64,000 nt of DNA from Nocardioidaceae bacterium (GCA_030655315.1 JAURVT010000043.1:124001-188000); one strand, 5' to 3'. Counted from the stretch's first letter, positions 47,605 to 56,601 are shown. Program-made: numbers and translations. Notes: generated by a model not told the origin, from the letters alone.

Positions 47605-49155
47605 GTGCCGTCGTCCCCACCCCGCCTCTGGCTCCGATCGGTGGCGGCCCTGGTGGCCGGCGCGATCGTGTCCACCGGCTTCGCCCCGCTCGAGATCTTC
47701 TGGACCGTGCCCGCAGGCCTGGTGCTGCTGCTCCTCGCGCTGACCGGTCTGCGTCCCCGTCACGGAGCCCTGGTGGGCGCCGTCTTCGGCATCGGCTTCC
47801 TCGCGCTGCTGGTGTCGTGGGTGTCGGTCCTCGGCCCGGCGGTCCTCGTGGCGCTGGTGGCGATCCAGTTCCCGTTCTACGCGGTGTTCGGCGCCGTGTT
47901 CGCCGTCGTCTCGCGGCTGCCGGGCTGGCCGGTCTGGGCGGCGTGCTGCTGGGTGGGCACCGAGTACCTGCGCAGCGTCGTCCCCTTCGGCGGCTTCCCG
48001 TGGGGCCGGCTCGCGTTCGCGACCGTCGGCACGCCGCTCGACCCCTGGGCCCGCTGGATCGGCGTCGCGGCGCTGAGCGGCCTGGTGTTCCTGCTCGCGG
48101 CCCTCGTGGCGTCCGCCCTGCTCCGGCGGTCGGTGCGGCGCGGGCTGGTGGCGGTGGCCGTCGGCCTGGGCGCCGTGGGCGCGGGGTCCCTGCTGCCCAC
48201 CGGCGCGGCCGACCCGGGGCCGACGCTGCGCGTCGCCGTCGTGCAGGGCGACGTGCCGGGCACCGGTGCCGACGGCATGGGCCAGCAGCGCGAGGTGCTC
48301 GACAACCACGTCCGTGAGACCCAGGCGCTCGCCGACGCGGTCGATGCCGGGCGCCTGCCGCGGCCCGACGTCGTCCTGTGGCCCGAGAACGCGTCCGACA
48401 TCGACCCCTACCGCGACGTCGCCGCGGGCGACGCGATCACCGAGGCGGCCCGGGCCGTCGGCGCGCCGATCCTCGTGGGCGCGATCGTCGACGGCGACCG
48501 TCCCGACCAGGCCCGCAACGTGGGCATCGCCTGGGACCCCGAGACCGGCCCCGGCCAGACCTACGACAAGCGACACCTCGTCCCCTACGGCGAGTACGTG
48601 CCGTTCCGGCCGCTCGTCGACCGCGTGGTCCCGTACGTGACGCAGGAGATCCCGCGCGACATCGTCCCCGGCGACCGTCCCGGGACGATCGACCTCGGCG
48701 GCGTCACCCTCGGCGACATGATGTGCTTCGACGTCGTCTTCGACAACCTCGCCCGCGACGCGGTGCTCGGGGGTGCGCAGTACCTCGTGGTGCAGACCAA
48801 CAACGCCACCTACACCGGCACGGCGCAGCCCGAGCAGCAGTGGCAGATCGCTCGGATGCGGGCGATCGAGGCCGGCCGCACGGTCGTCGTCCCGTCCACC
48901 AACGGCATCAGTGGCATCGCCGACGCCGACGGCGCCCCGGTCGCCACCACCGAGTCCGGCGTGCCCGACGTGCTCGACCGCGAGATCACCACCGCCACCG
49001 GCATCACGTGGGGCACGCGCGCCGGGGTCTGGGTGGAGCGCGGCCTCGCCCTGGTCGGGCTCGGTGCGCTGCTCGTGGGCGCGGTCGGCACCCGCCGTCG
49101 CCGTGCCGACGGCGCGGTCGAGCCGTCGGCCCCCACGCCCGAGGCGGTCCGGTGA
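47605..49155 (+). CDS. lnt: Lnt, apolipoprotein N-acyltransferase
   Basis: Lnt adds the third acyl chain to lipoproteins in the membrane. The 516-residue protein has about seven N-terminal helices (residues 10-195), a nitrilase-like domain and a last helix near 480. The catalytic triad is visible as Glu in [12 protein letters not shown], Lys in [17 protein letters not shown] and Cys in [11 protein letters not shown]. Several lipoproteins in this window are potential substrates. It overlaps the next gene by 4 nt. In mycobacteria the two functions are fused as Ppm1. Confidence 0.94.
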   Translation: MPSSPPRLWLRSVAALVAGAIVSTGFAPLEIFWTVPAGLVLLLLALTGLRPRHGALVGAVFGIGFLALLVSWVSVLGPAVLVALVAIQFPFYAVFGAVFAVVSRLPGWPVWAACCWVGTEYLRSVVPFGGFPWGRLAFATVGTPLDPWARWIGVAALSGLVFLLAALVASALLRRSVRRGLVAVAVGLGAVGAGSLLPTGAADPGPTLRVAVVQGDVPGTGADGMGQQREVLDNHVRETQALADAVDAGRLPRPDVVLWPENASDIDPYRDVAAGDAITEAARAVGAPILVGAIVDGDRPDQARNVGIAWDPETGPGQTYDKRHLVPYGEYVPFRPLVDRVVPYVTQEIPRDIVPGDRPGTIDLGGVTLGDMMCFDVVFDNLARDAVLGGAQYLVVQTNNATYTGTAQPEQQWQIARMRAIEAGRTVVVPSTNGISGIADADGAPVATTESGVPDVLDREITTATGITWGTRAGVWVERGLALVGLGALLVGAVGTRRRRADGAVEPSAPTPEAVR

Positions 49156-49916
49156 GCGCCGGCACGCTGGTCGTCGTCCCCACCTACGACGAGGCCGAGA
49201 ACCTCGAGCTGATCGTCGGACGGGTGCGCGCCGCGCAGCCGCAGGTGCACCTGCTGGTCGTCGACGACGCGTCCCCCGACGGCACCGGCGACATCGCCGA
49301 CCGGATCGCCGCCGCGGACGACCACGTGCACGTGCTGCACCGCGCGGGCAAGGAGGGCCTGGGCGCGGCCTACCTCGCGGGCTTCGCCTGGGGCCGCCGG
49401 CGCGGCTACGGCGTGCTGGTCGAGATGGACGCCGACGGCTCGCACCAGCCCGAGCAGCTCGGTCTGCTGCTCGACGGCGTCGCGCAGGGCGCGGACCTCG
49501 TGCTGGGCTCGCGATGGGTGCCCGGCGGCTCGGTGGTCAACTGGCCCCGGCGCCGCGAGGTGCTCTCGCGCGGCGGCAACGTCTACACCCGGCTCGCGCT
49601 CGGCCTGTCGGTGCGCGACGCCACCGGTGGCTACCGCGCCTTCCGCGGGTCGACGCTCGACGCGATCGGTCTCGACGACGTCGCGTCGCAGGGCTACTGC
49701 TTCCAGGTCGACCTCGTGCGGCGCGCGGTCGGAGCCGGGCTGCGCGTCGTGGAGGTGCCCATCACCTTCGTCGAGCGGGTCCGGGGCACGTCGAAGATGA
49801 GCGGCTCGATCGTCCGCGAGGCGCTGTGGCGCGTGACGGTCTGGGGGCTGGAGCAGCGGTGGCGTTGGCTGCGCTCGGTAGCCTGGGGTCCTGGACGTCC
49901 CCGAGCCGAAGGCTGA
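49152..49916 (+). CDS. Polyprenol monophosphomannose synthase (GT2)
   Basis: It transfers mannose from GDP-mannose to polyprenol phosphate, giving the donor for mannosylation outside the membrane. The 254-residue protein has [16 protein letters not shown] at the start, [17 protein letters not shown] near 36, the metal-binding [13 protein letters not shown] near 93, LGSRWVPGG near 119 and [12 protein letters not shown] near 182. It is a soluble DPM1-type enzyme without the membrane domain. It is coupled to lnt by a 4-nt overlap. Confidence 0.93.
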   Translation: MSAGTLVVVPTYDEAENLELIVGRVRAAQPQVHLLVVDDASPDGTGDIADRIAAADDHVHVLHRAGKEGLGAAYLAGFAWGRRRGYGVLVEMDADGSHQPEQLGLLLDGVAQGADLVLGSRWVPGGSVVNWPRRREVLSRGGNVYTRLALGLSVRDATGGYRAFRGSTLDAIGLDDVASQGYCFQVDLVRRAVGAGLRVVEVPITFVERVRGTSKMSGSIVREALWRVTVWGLEQRWRWLRSVAWGPGRPRAEG

Positions 49917-49922
49917 CCTGCG

Positions 49923-50423
49923 ATGCGCTCCCCACTCCGCTGGCGACTCGTGCTCGCCTTGCTGCTCCTGATGCCGGTGCTCGAGCTGGTCGTGCTCATC
50001 GCGGTGGGCCGCCAGATCGGCGTGCTCGCGACGCTCGGCCTGCTGGTGGCCGGCGTGGTCGTCGGCACCGGCGTGATGCGACGCGAGGGCGCCCGCGCGC
50101 TCGGTGCGGTGCGTGAGGCGGCAGCCTCCGGCCGCCAGCCCGACGCCGACCTCAGCGGCCGCGCGATCGTCTTCGTGAGCGGGCTGCTCCTCGCGGTGCC
50201 GGGCTTCGTCAGCGACGTCGTCGGCCTGGTGCTGTGGCTCCCACCGGTCCGGCGCCTGGTGCGCCGCGCCGTCGGCGCGTGGGCCGTCCGCAAGGGCGCG
50301 ATGTACGCCTCGGCGGCCACCGGCCGCTCGGTGCCCGGCTCCACCGCCCCCGGACGCACGACGGGGCCGCACGGACCCGAGGGTCCGCACGGCCCCGACG
50401 TGGTGCGGGGGGAGGTCCTCTAG
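49923..50423 (+). CDS. FxsA family membrane protein
   Basis: A 166-residue protein with three to four predicted helices: LALLLLMPVLELVVLIAVGRQIG at the start, ATLGLLVAGVVVGTGVMRREGARAL, and FVSGLLLAVPGFVSDVVGLVLWLPPVRRLVRR. These are typical of FxsA, a cytoplasmic-membrane protein of unclear function first linked to F-plasmid exclusion of phage T7 in E. coli. A Gly/Pro/His-rich tail follows. It is six bases after the mannose synthase gene. Confidence 0.88.
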   Translation: MRSPLRWRLVLALLLLMPVLELVVLIAVGRQIGVLATLGLLVAGVVVGTGVMRREGARALGAVREAAASGRQPDADLSGRAIVFVSGLLLAVPGFVSDVVGLVLWLPPVRRLVRRAVGAWAVRKGAMYASAATGRSVPGSTAPGRTTGPHGPEGPHGPDVVRGEVL

Positions 50424-50454
50424 CCGCTCACGGCGGAGAGGACCACCGCGGCCG

Positions 50455-50838
50455 TCACTTCTTGGCGGCCTTCTTGCGGGGAGCGCGGTGCAGGTGGACC
50501 GGGCCGATCTCGCCGGCACGGAGCAGCTCCAGACGCTCGGTCAGGATCTCCTCGAGCTCGGGGATCGAGCGGCGCTCGAGCAGCATGTCCCAGTGGGTGC
50601 GCGCGGGCTTGGTCTCCTTGGCCTCGGGAGCGATCCCGTCGACCAGCGTGCCGATCTTCCCGGTCCGGGGGTCCTCCCACTCGTGGGGGAGGTCAGCCTC
50701 GTCCGACATCGTGACGGTGAAGCGTCGACCGTCGTCCAGCACGTACTCGACGTCCTTGCGGGGCGCCATCTCCACGCCACGCTCGTCCTCGAAGCTCTGG
50801 GCACCCAGTCGGGCACCGCGTAGTGCGCGTTCGGCCAT
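50455..50838 (-). CDS. rbpA: RbpA, RNA polymerase-binding protein
   Basis: RbpA binds RNA polymerase and primary-type sigma factors and stabilises the open complex. The 127-residue protein has RALRGARLGAQSFEDERG at the start, the central core YVLDDGRRFTVTMSDEADLPHEW, and the sigma-interacting RTHWDMLLERRSIPELEEIL. A Lys/Arg-rich tail (HRAPRKKAAKK) extends past the M. tuberculosis end. The ATG at 50838 is preferred over a GTG one codon upstream and is preceded by AGGAGG. Confidence 0.95.
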   Translation of the reverse strand: MAERALRGARLGAQSFEDERGVEMAPRKDVEYVLDDGRRFTVTMSDEADLPHEWEDPRTGKIGTLVDGIAPEAKETKPARTHWDMLLERRSIPELEEILTERLELLRAGEIGPVHLHRAPRKKAAKK

Positions 50839-50886
50839 CACGTCCTCCTCGTCGTCGCGGGGGCACGTCTCGCCCCTGTGGGAGAG

Positions 50887-50912
50887 AACGAGCGACGGCG
50901 TCGCATGATTCC
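50887..50912 (-). promoter_or_regulatory. SigR/SigH-type promoter before rbpA (GGAAT-N18-GTT)
   Basis: On the minus strand GGAAT (50908-50912) is followed by exactly 18 nt and GTT (50887-50889). This is the established recognition pattern of SigR in Streptomyces and SigH in mycobacteria, which respond to thiol oxidation. Transcription would start about 40 nt before rbpA. The match fits the known SigR control of rbpA in Streptomyces. Confidence 0.75.
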
Positions 50913-50913
50913 C

Positions 50914-52296
50914 CTAGACCACCCGCGGGGGCGTGTTGCCCGCCTCCACTATGGCGCGCCGGGGGTCGACGCGCGACAGGAGGGCCAGGCCCGCGACGAA
51001 GAACACCACGAGCGCGAGGATGGCCGGCCGGTAGGAGTCGGTCAGCTGCTGGACGACGCCGAACACGACGAACCCGAACCAGCTCGTGCCGCGCTCGCAG
51101 GCCTGGTAGAGGCTGAAGTACTCGGCCTCGCGGCCGCGGGGCACGATCTGGGAGTAGAACGAGCGCGAGAGCGCCTGGGTGCCGCCCATCACGAGCCCGA
51201 TCAGCGCCGCCAGGACGAGGAACGGCACCATGCGTCCGGCCGGGAGCAGGTAGCCGATGGACACCACGCCGACCCAGATGACCAGGCCGCCCATGATGGT
51301 GCGCCGGCTGCCGAAACGTCCGGCCGCGCGGCCGAAGAGCAGCGCCCCGGCCACCGCGACGAACTGGACCAGCAGGATCGCCGAGATCAGGAAGCTGGTC
51401 TCGAAGCCGAGCTCCTCCTGGCCGTAGACCGCGGCCGAGCCGATGACGGTCTGGATGCCGTCGTTGTAGAGCAGGTAGGCGAGCAGGAACAGCAGCGTCT
51501 GGGGGTAGTGGCGCAGCTCGCGGAGCGTCACCCAGAGCTGGCCGAAGCTGCGGGTCAGCACCCCGCCCCGGACCGGGACCGTGTCGCGCGGCGGGCGGTC
51601 GCGCAGCCCGCGGAAGGGGATGAACGTGAACGCGCCCCACCACAGGCCGGCGGACAGCAGGCAGATCCGCACGGCCGTCCCCTCCCCGATGCCCACCGAC
51701 TCGTGCAGCGTGACCAGGGCGAGGTTCAGCGAGAGCAGCAGGGCGCCGGCGCCGTAGCCGAGGGCCCACCCCCGGGACGAGACGCGGTCGCGCTCGTCGG
51801 GGACCGCGATGTCGCAGAGGATCGCGTCGTAGATGACCAGCGACGAGCCCAGGCACACGTTGGCGACGACCAGCAGCACGGCCCCCAGCTGCCAGCCGCC
51901 GCCGGAGATGAAGACCATGCACGAGGCCGCCAGCGCGCCGACCCACGCGAAGCGGGCCATGAGCGTCCGCTTGCTCGGGCTGCGGTCGGCGACGGCGCCC
52001 ACGACGGGGAGCAGGAGCGCCGAGAGGATGGTCGCGATCGGCACCAGGTAGAACACCAGGGAGCCGGGGGAGACGGCCAGGCCGAGGACGTCGAGGTCGG
52101 CGGTGCAGGAGCCCTCGTAGGTGCCCGCAGGGCCGCAGGCGGCCTCCTGGGCGACGCTCGTCAGGTACGGCGCGAACAGGACGGCGCCGGTGGTCGTGAC
52201 GTAGGCGGAGTTGGCCCAGTCGTAGAAGTACCAGGCGCGCTGCTCGCGCGGCGAGGACACGCCGTCGGCCGGGGGAGCCGAGGCCGAGGCGCTCAC
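50914..52296 (-). CDS. MFS transporter, UMF1/Atg22-like
   Basis: A 460-residue membrane protein with 11-12 predicted helices. REQRAWYFYDWANSAYVTT near residue 17 is the signature of the UMF1 (Atg22-like) family, and VADRSPSKRTLMARFAW near 105 is the MFS loop between helices 2 and 3. Fungal Atg22 exports amino acids from the vacuole. Bacterial substrates are mostly unknown. The GTG start overlaps the stop of the phosphodiesterase gene by 4 nt. Confidence 0.88.
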   Translation of the reverse strand: MSASASAPPADGVSSPREQRAWYFYDWANSAYVTTTGAVLFAPYLTSVAQEAACGPAGTYEGSCTADLDVLGLAVSPGSLVFYLVPIATILSALLLPVVGAVADRSPSKRTLMARFAWVGALAASCMVFISGGGWQLGAVLLVVANVCLGSSLVIYDAILCDIAVPDERDRVSSRGWALGYGAGALLLSLNLALVTLHESVGIGEGTAVRICLLSAGLWWGAFTFIPFRGLRDRPPRDTVPVRGGVLTRSFGQLWVTLRELRHYPQTLLFLLAYLLYNDGIQTVIGSAAVYGQEELGFETSFLISAILLVQFVAVAGALLFGRAAGRFGSRRTIMGGLVIWVGVVSIGYLLPAGRMVPFLVLAALIGLVMGGTQALSRSFYSQIVPRGREAEYFSLYQACERGTSWFGFVVFGVVQQLTDSYRPAILALVVFFVAGLALLSRVDPRRAIVEAGNTPPRVV

Positions 52297-53078
52297 GCGG
52301 CCCGCCGCTCGTCGAGGAGGGTGACCAGGGAGTCGATCCGGTCGGTCACGATCCCGTCGACACCGAGGTCGAGCAGCCGCGTCATCTCGCGCGGGTCGTC
52401 GACCGTCCAGACGTGGACGGGGAGGCCGAGGTCGTGGGCGTGACGGACGAACCGCTCGTCCACGACGCGCACCGGGCCCCAGCGGGGCGGCACCTGGACG
52501 CACACGCCGCCCGCCCGGACGCCGGCGGCACGCAGGCCCGCGGTGGCGCCGCCGCGCAGCAGGCCGATCTCGGGAGGGGACAGGGACGTCGCGACGTCGG
52601 GGAGCAGCGTCCTCAGCCGCGCCAGGCGGCGGTGCGAGAACGACGCGAGGCACACCCGGTCGACCGCGCCGGCCTCGCGCAGCACCTGCACGGTGGGCTC
52701 GACGGCGGCGTCGGACTTGACGTCGATGTTGAACAGCGCGCCGGGCAGCTCGTCGAGCAGGTCGCGCAGCTCGGGGACGGGCTCGCGTCCGCCCACCCGT
52801 GCCCGGCGCACGCGCGCTGCGGGCAGGGAGGCGATCGCTCCCGAGGCGGCGGTCAGGCGGTCCAGGTGGGCGTCGTGGAACGCGAAGACGACGCCGTCGG
52901 CGCTGGTGTGCACGTCGGTCTCGAGGTGGGTCACCCCGAGGGCGAGGGCGTTCTGGAAGGCCACCAGCGTGTTCTCCAGCCCCACGTTGGGCGCGTAGGC
53001 GGCCCCGCCGCGGTGCGCGAGCGCGATCGGCCCGTCGGACCGCAGGAACCGGGTGCTCGCGGGATCCAGACGTCTCAC
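52293..53078 (-). CDS. Glycerophosphodiester phosphodiesterase family protein
   Basis: A 261-residue TIM-barrel enzyme without a signal peptide. IALAHRGGAAYAPNVGLENTLVAF near residue 18 holds the catalytic His and Glu. LETDVHTSADGVVFAFHDAHLDR near 53 holds the metal-binding residues and second His. FNIDVKSDA near 115 and VHVWTVDDPREM near 222 are also conserved. It releases an alcohol and glycerol-3-phosphate from phosphodiesters. It is co-transcribed with the MFS gene. Confidence 0.92.
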   Translation of the reverse strand: MRRLDPASTRFLRSDGPIALAHRGGAAYAPNVGLENTLVAFQNALALGVTHLETDVHTSADGVVFAFHDAHLDRLTAASGAIASLPAARVRRARVGGREPVPELRDLLDELPGALFNIDVKSDAAVEPTVQVLREAGAVDRVCLASFSHRRLARLRTLLPDVATSLSPPEIGLLRGGATAGLRAAGVRAGGVCVQVPPRWGPVRVVDERFVRHAHDLGLPVHVWTVDDPREMTRLLDLGVDGIVTDRIDSLVTLLDERRAA

Positions 53079-53145
53079 GTCCTCAGTATGGCCGCCCCCA
53101 CCCCGCCCGCACCTGAGCCCGCCTACTCACCCGCCGACCGTCGCC

Positions 53146-53200
53146 GAGATACGGGAACGGCACCACCGCGGACGCTCCGGTGGTGCCGTTCCCGTATCTC
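53146..53200. terminator. Perfect 23-bp hairpin between murA-like and phosphodiesterase genes (repeat family member B)
   Basis: The left arm 53146-53168 begins GAGATACGGGAACGGC and pairs exactly with 53178-53200 around a 9-nt loop. It is homologous, in reverse orientation, to the hairpin at 43987-44041, and the loop block CGGAGCG and flank GGCGAC are also shared. It lies 70 nt past the HTH-MurA stop and before the phosphodiesterase start on the same strand, so it probably ends the HTH-MurA transcript. Confidence 0.85.
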
Positions 53201-53270
53201 GACCACTGGGTCGGGGTCAGATGGCCGCGAGCCTGAGACGACATCTTGCGGGGCTCGCTGCGCTCACTCC

Positions 53271-54800
53271 TCAGATGTCCCTGAACGTCTCGATCTGGGC
53301 GCCGAGGGCATTGAGGCGCTCGGCGAGGTCCTCGTAGCCGCGGTTGATGACGTAGACGCTGCGGAGGACGGAGGTGCCCTTGGCGGCGAGCATGGCGATC
53401 AGGATGACGACGGCCGGACGCAGCGCGGGCGGGCAGATCAGCTCGGTGCCGCGCCAGCGGGTGGGGCCCTCGATGAGCACGCGGTGCGGGTCGAGCAGCT
53501 TGACCGACGCGCCGAGCTTGGTGAGCTCGGTCAGGTAGATCGCGCGGTTCTCGTAGACCCAGTCGTGCAGCAGCGTCGTGCCCGTGGCCGTCGCGGCGAT
53601 CACCGAGAAGAAGGGCAGGTTGTCGATGTTCAGGCCCGGGAACGGCATCGGGTGGATCTTGTCGATCGGCGCGTGCAGCGTCGAGGGGAAGGTGGTGATG
53701 TCCACCAGGCGGGTGTGGCCGTTGAGCGCGAGGTACTCCTCGCTGCGCTCGTAGGAGAAGCCCATCTCCTCCAGCAGCGCGAGCTCGATCTCCATGAACT
53801 CGATCGGCACGCGGCGCACCACGATGGCCGACTCGGTGACGATCGCCGCGGTGATCAGGCTCATCGCCTCGATCGGGTCCTCGCTGGGCGCGTAGGTGAC
53901 GTCCTGGTTGATCGTCGGACGGCCGGTGACGCGCAGCGTGGTGGTGCCGATGCCCTCGATGTCGACACCGAGCTCGACGAGGAAGAAGCAGAGGTCCTGG
54001 ACCATGTAGTTCGGGCTGGCGTTGCGGATGACGGTGGTGCCGTCGTAGCGCGCGGCCGCCATCAGGGCGTTCTCGGTGACGGTGTCGCCGCGCTCGGTGA
54101 GCACGATCGGCCTCACCAGGCGGGTGCCGGAGTCGACGGTGGCGTGGTAGCTGCCCTCGGTCGCCTTGACCTCGAGGCCGAAGGGGCGCAGCGCCGTCAT
54201 GTGGGGCTCGACGGTGCGCGTGCCGAGGTCGCAGCCGCCAGCGTAGGGGATCTCGAAGTTGTCCTGGCGGTGCATCAGCGGGCCGAGGAACATGATGATG
54301 CTGCGGGTGCGGCGGGCCGCCTCCTCGTCCATCGCGGCGATGTCGAGGCGGGCGGGCGGGACGATCTCGAGGTCGTTGTCGGCGTTGAGCCAGCGGGTGC
54401 GGACGCCGATCGACTCCAGCACCTCGAGCAGGCGGTTGACCTCCTCGATCCGGGCGACCTTGCGCAGCACGGTCGTGCCCTCGTTGAGCAGCGAGGCGCA
54501 GAGCAGCGCGACGCCGGCGTTCTTGGAGGTCTTGACGTCGATCTCGCCGGACAGGCGGGTGCCGCCCTTGACGCGCAGGTGGCTCGGGCCGGACGTGCCC
54601 AGGGCGACGATCTCGGAGTCGAGCGCCTCGCCGATGCGGGCGAGCATCTCCAGGCTCAGGTTCTGCTGGCCCTTCTCGATGCGGTTGACCGCGCTCTGGC
54701 TGGTGCTGAGCTCCTGCGCCAGCTGGGCCTGGGTCCAGCCGCTGTGCTTGCGCGCGTCCCGGATCAGTCCGCCGATGCGGACGAGGTAGTCGTCAGTCAT
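53271..54800 (-). CDS. XRE-type HTH fused to UDP-GlcNAc 1-carboxyvinyltransferase (MurA-like)
   Basis: A 509-residue fusion. Residues about 5-65 form an XRE helix-turn-helix (LIRDARKHSGWTQAQLAQEL, STSQSAVNRIEKGQQNLS). From 74 on it is a full EPSP-synthase-fold MurA. Key residues are retained: Lys93-Asn94 (TSKNAG), Cys190 and Arg195 in AGGCDLGTR, the Asp in LNIDNLPFF, the Arg in ALRPAVVI and the Arg in VINRGYEDL. It may thus make UDP-GlcNAc-enolpyruvate and also bind DNA. A housekeeping murA may exist elsewhere. The ATG at 54800 follows a -10 box by 7 nt. Confidence 0.9.
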   Translation of the reverse strand: MTDDYLVRIGGLIRDARKHSGWTQAQLAQELSTSQSAVNRIEKGQQNLSLEMLARIGEALDSEIVALGTSGPSHLRVKGGTRLSGEIDVKTSKNAGVALLCASLLNEGTTVLRKVARIEEVNRLLEVLESIGVRTRWLNADNDLEIVPPARLDIAAMDEEAARRTRSIIMFLGPLMHRQDNFEIPYAGGCDLGTRTVEPHMTALRPFGLEVKATEGSYHATVDSGTRLVRPIVLTERGDTVTENALMAAARYDGTTVIRNASPNYMVQDLCFFLVELGVDIEGIGTTTLRVTGRPTINQDVTYAPSEDPIEAMSLITAAIVTESAIVVRRVPIEFMEIELALLEEMGFSYERSEEYLALNGHTRLVDITTFPSTLHAPIDKIHPMPFPGLNIDNLPFFSVIAATATGTTLLHDWVYENRAIYLTELTKLGASVKLLDPHRVLIEGPTRWRGTELICPPALRPAVVILIAMLAAKGTSVLRSVYVINRGYEDLAERLNALGAQIETFRDI

Positions 54801-54807
54801 GTCGCTC

Positions 54808-54829
54808 ACCCTATCTCACATATGAGATA
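54808..54829 (-). promoter_or_regulatory. Leaderless promoter and palindromic operator of the HTH-MurA gene
   Basis: On the minus strand TAGGGT (54808-54813) precedes the ATG by 7 nt. It overlaps TATCTCA (54812-54818) and TGAGATA (54823-54829), a perfect 7-bp inverted repeat with a 4-nt centre. The stretch is strikingly AT-rich for this genome. It is a good candidate site for autoregulation by the XRE domain and could also affect the divergent deaminase gene. Confidence 0.65.
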
Positions 54830-54856
54830 AACCCACCGACGTGGTTCCATGGCGCC

Positions 54857-55903
54857 GTGACCGATCACGACCTCGCCCGCTTCGTCGTCGGGCTCCCCAA
54901 GGCCGAGCTGCACCTCCACCTGGTCGGCGCGGCGTCCGTCCCGACGGTGCTCGAGCTGGCCCGTCGCCATCCCGGCGGAGGCGTGCCCACCGACGAGGCT
55001 GCCCTGCGCGCGTTCTACGAGTTCACCGACTTCGCCCACTTCATCGAGGTCTACATCGCGGTGAACTCCCTGGTGCGCGGGCCCGAGGACGTCGAGGCGC
55101 TCGTCGTGGGAGCGGCGCGCGACCTCGCCGCCCAGAACGTCCGCTACGCCGAGCTCACGGTCACCCCCGACAGCCACGTCACGACGATGGGCATGCCGGG
55201 CGAGGCGGTGGCCGAGGCGCTGACGTCGGGCCGCCTGACCGCCCGCGCCGAGCACGGCGTCGAGCTGGCCTGGGTCTTCGACATCCCCGGCGAGCTGGGC
55301 CTGCCGTCGGGCGAGCGCACCATCGACTGGGTGGAGCAGCACGCGCCCGAGGGGAGCGTCGGCTTCGGGCTCGGCGGTCCCGAGGCAGGTGTCGGTCGAC
55401 CGCAGTTCGCCGACGTCTTCGCACGGGCCCGTGCCATCGGGCTGCACAGCGTGCCGCACGCGGGCGAGACCACCGGCCCCGAGACGATCTGGGACGCGGT
55501 GCGCGACCTCGGCGCGGAGCGGATCGGCCACGGCATCGCCGCCGCGCACGACCCCGCCCTCCTGGCGCACCTGGCCGAGCATCGGATCGCGCTCGAGGTC
55601 TGCCCGACCTCGAACCTGCGCACGCGGGCGGTCGAGTCGATCGAGGACCACCCGTTCGCGACGCTCCGCGACGCCGGCGTGGTGGTGACGCTGGGCTCGG
55701 ACGACCCCGGCATGTTCGACACGACGCTGCAGCGCGAGTACGAGATCGCCCACGACGTGTTCGGGCTCGACCGGGAGGCGCTCGTCGACCTGGCCGAGGC
55801 GTCGGTGGACGCCTCGTTCGCGCCCGACGACGTGCGCTGGGCGCTCTCGGCCGAGATCGACGCCTACCGCCCGAGCACCGCCACGGACCCGTCGGCTCCC
55901 TGA
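54857..55903 (+). CDS. Adenosine deaminase family protein
   Basis: A 348-residue TIM-barrel deaminase. Zinc ligands His19 and His21 are in KAELHLHLVGAAS. SVPHAGETTGPETIWDAV near 195 has the catalytic His and Glu, GHGIAAAHDPAL near 225 has His, and GSDDPGMFDTTLQREY near 280 has Asp. The residue after HLHL is Val rather than the Asp or Glu seen in classical adenosine or adenine deaminases, as in an actinobacterial side branch. The substrate could be adenosine or a related nucleoside. It is divergent from the HTH-MurA gene. Confidence 0.88.
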   Translation: MTDHDLARFVVGLPKAELHLHLVGAASVPTVLELARRHPGGGVPTDEAALRAFYEFTDFAHFIEVYIAVNSLVRGPEDVEALVVGAARDLAAQNVRYAELTVTPDSHVTTMGMPGEAVAEALTSGRLTARAEHGVELAWVFDIPGELGLPSGERTIDWVEQHAPEGSVGFGLGGPEAGVGRPQFADVFARARAIGLHSVPHAGETTGPETIWDAVRDLGAERIGHGIAAAHDPALLAHLAEHRIALEVCPTSNLRTRAVESIEDHPFATLRDAGVVVTLGSDDPGMFDTTLQREYEIAHDVFGLDREALVDLAEASVDASFAPDDVRWALSAEIDAYRPSTATDPSAP

Positions 55904-55909
55904 ACGGGA

Positions 55910-56563
55910 TCAGGCCTGCAGCGTGACCTCGGTGCTGCCGTCCTGGTCGAGGTCGCGGGCGTCGTCGACGCCTCCGAGCCTCGCGACGTTGCCCCAGTAC
56001 ATCGGGCGGGCGACGTCGGCGATCGTGCAGTCGTGGATAGGCAGCACGACCCGCGGGCCGACCGCGCGCACGAACTCGACCGTCTCGGACGACTTGGCCC
56101 ACGGCGCCGACAGCGGCACCGCGAGGACGTCGACGCCGTCGGGCGTGTGCTCGTAGGCGTCGCCGGGGTGGAACAGCACCGGCTCGCCCTCGCCGGTGAC
56201 GAGCTGGCCGACGTTGCCGATGCGGGGCAGGTCGGGGTGGATGACGGCGTGCTGCTCGCCGACGCCGGTGAGGGTCAGCCCGCCCACCCGCGTCGTGGTG
56301 CCGGCCTCCGCGGCCGTCCACGCCGCACCCAGCTGCTCCACGGTCTGCGGGTCGGCCACAAGCGTCGCGCCGTGGTTGGCCTCGACGAGCGCGGGGAGGC
56401 GCTCGACGTCGACGTGGTCGGGGTGCTGGTGGGTGATGACGATGGCGTCGAGCCCCGTGAGCGCGAACGCCCCGTCGAGGCTGAACGTGCCGGGGTCGAG
56501 CAGCACGCGCGTGCCGGCGGCCTCGACGAGAAGGGCTGCGTGTCCGTACCTGGTGATCTGCAT
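55910..56563 (-). CDS. MBL-fold metal-dependent hydrolase (UlaG-like)
   Basis: A 217-residue protein. MQITRYGHAALLVEAAGTRVLLDPG at the start is typical of the UlaG-like branch. The metal motif is THQHPDHVDVERLP near residue 44, with further ligands in LFHPGDAYE near 131 and LPIHDCT near 172. It acts in the cytoplasm on an unknown substrate. The start at 56563 matches the family N-terminus. It lies 38 nt downstream of the enoyl-CoA hydratase-like gene on the same strand. Confidence 0.9.
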   Translation of the reverse strand: MQITRYGHAALLVEAAGTRVLLDPGTFSLDGAFALTGLDAIVITHQHPDHVDVERLPALVEANHGATLVADPQTVEQLGAAWTAAEAGTTTRVGGLTLTGVGEQHAVIHPDLPRIGNVGQLVTGEGEPVLFHPGDAYEHTPDGVDVLAVPLSAPWAKSSETVEFVRAVGPRVVLPIHDCTIADVARPMYWGNVARLGGVDDARDLDQDGSTEVTLQA

Positions 56564-56601
56564 GCAGCCATCGAACCACCCGGGTCCGACGTCCGCCCGG
56601 G

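Noticed and set aside
47364-47675. A minus-strand gene in the gap before lnt.
   Set aside because: No recognisable domain, poor start context, and overlap with the well-supported start of lnt.
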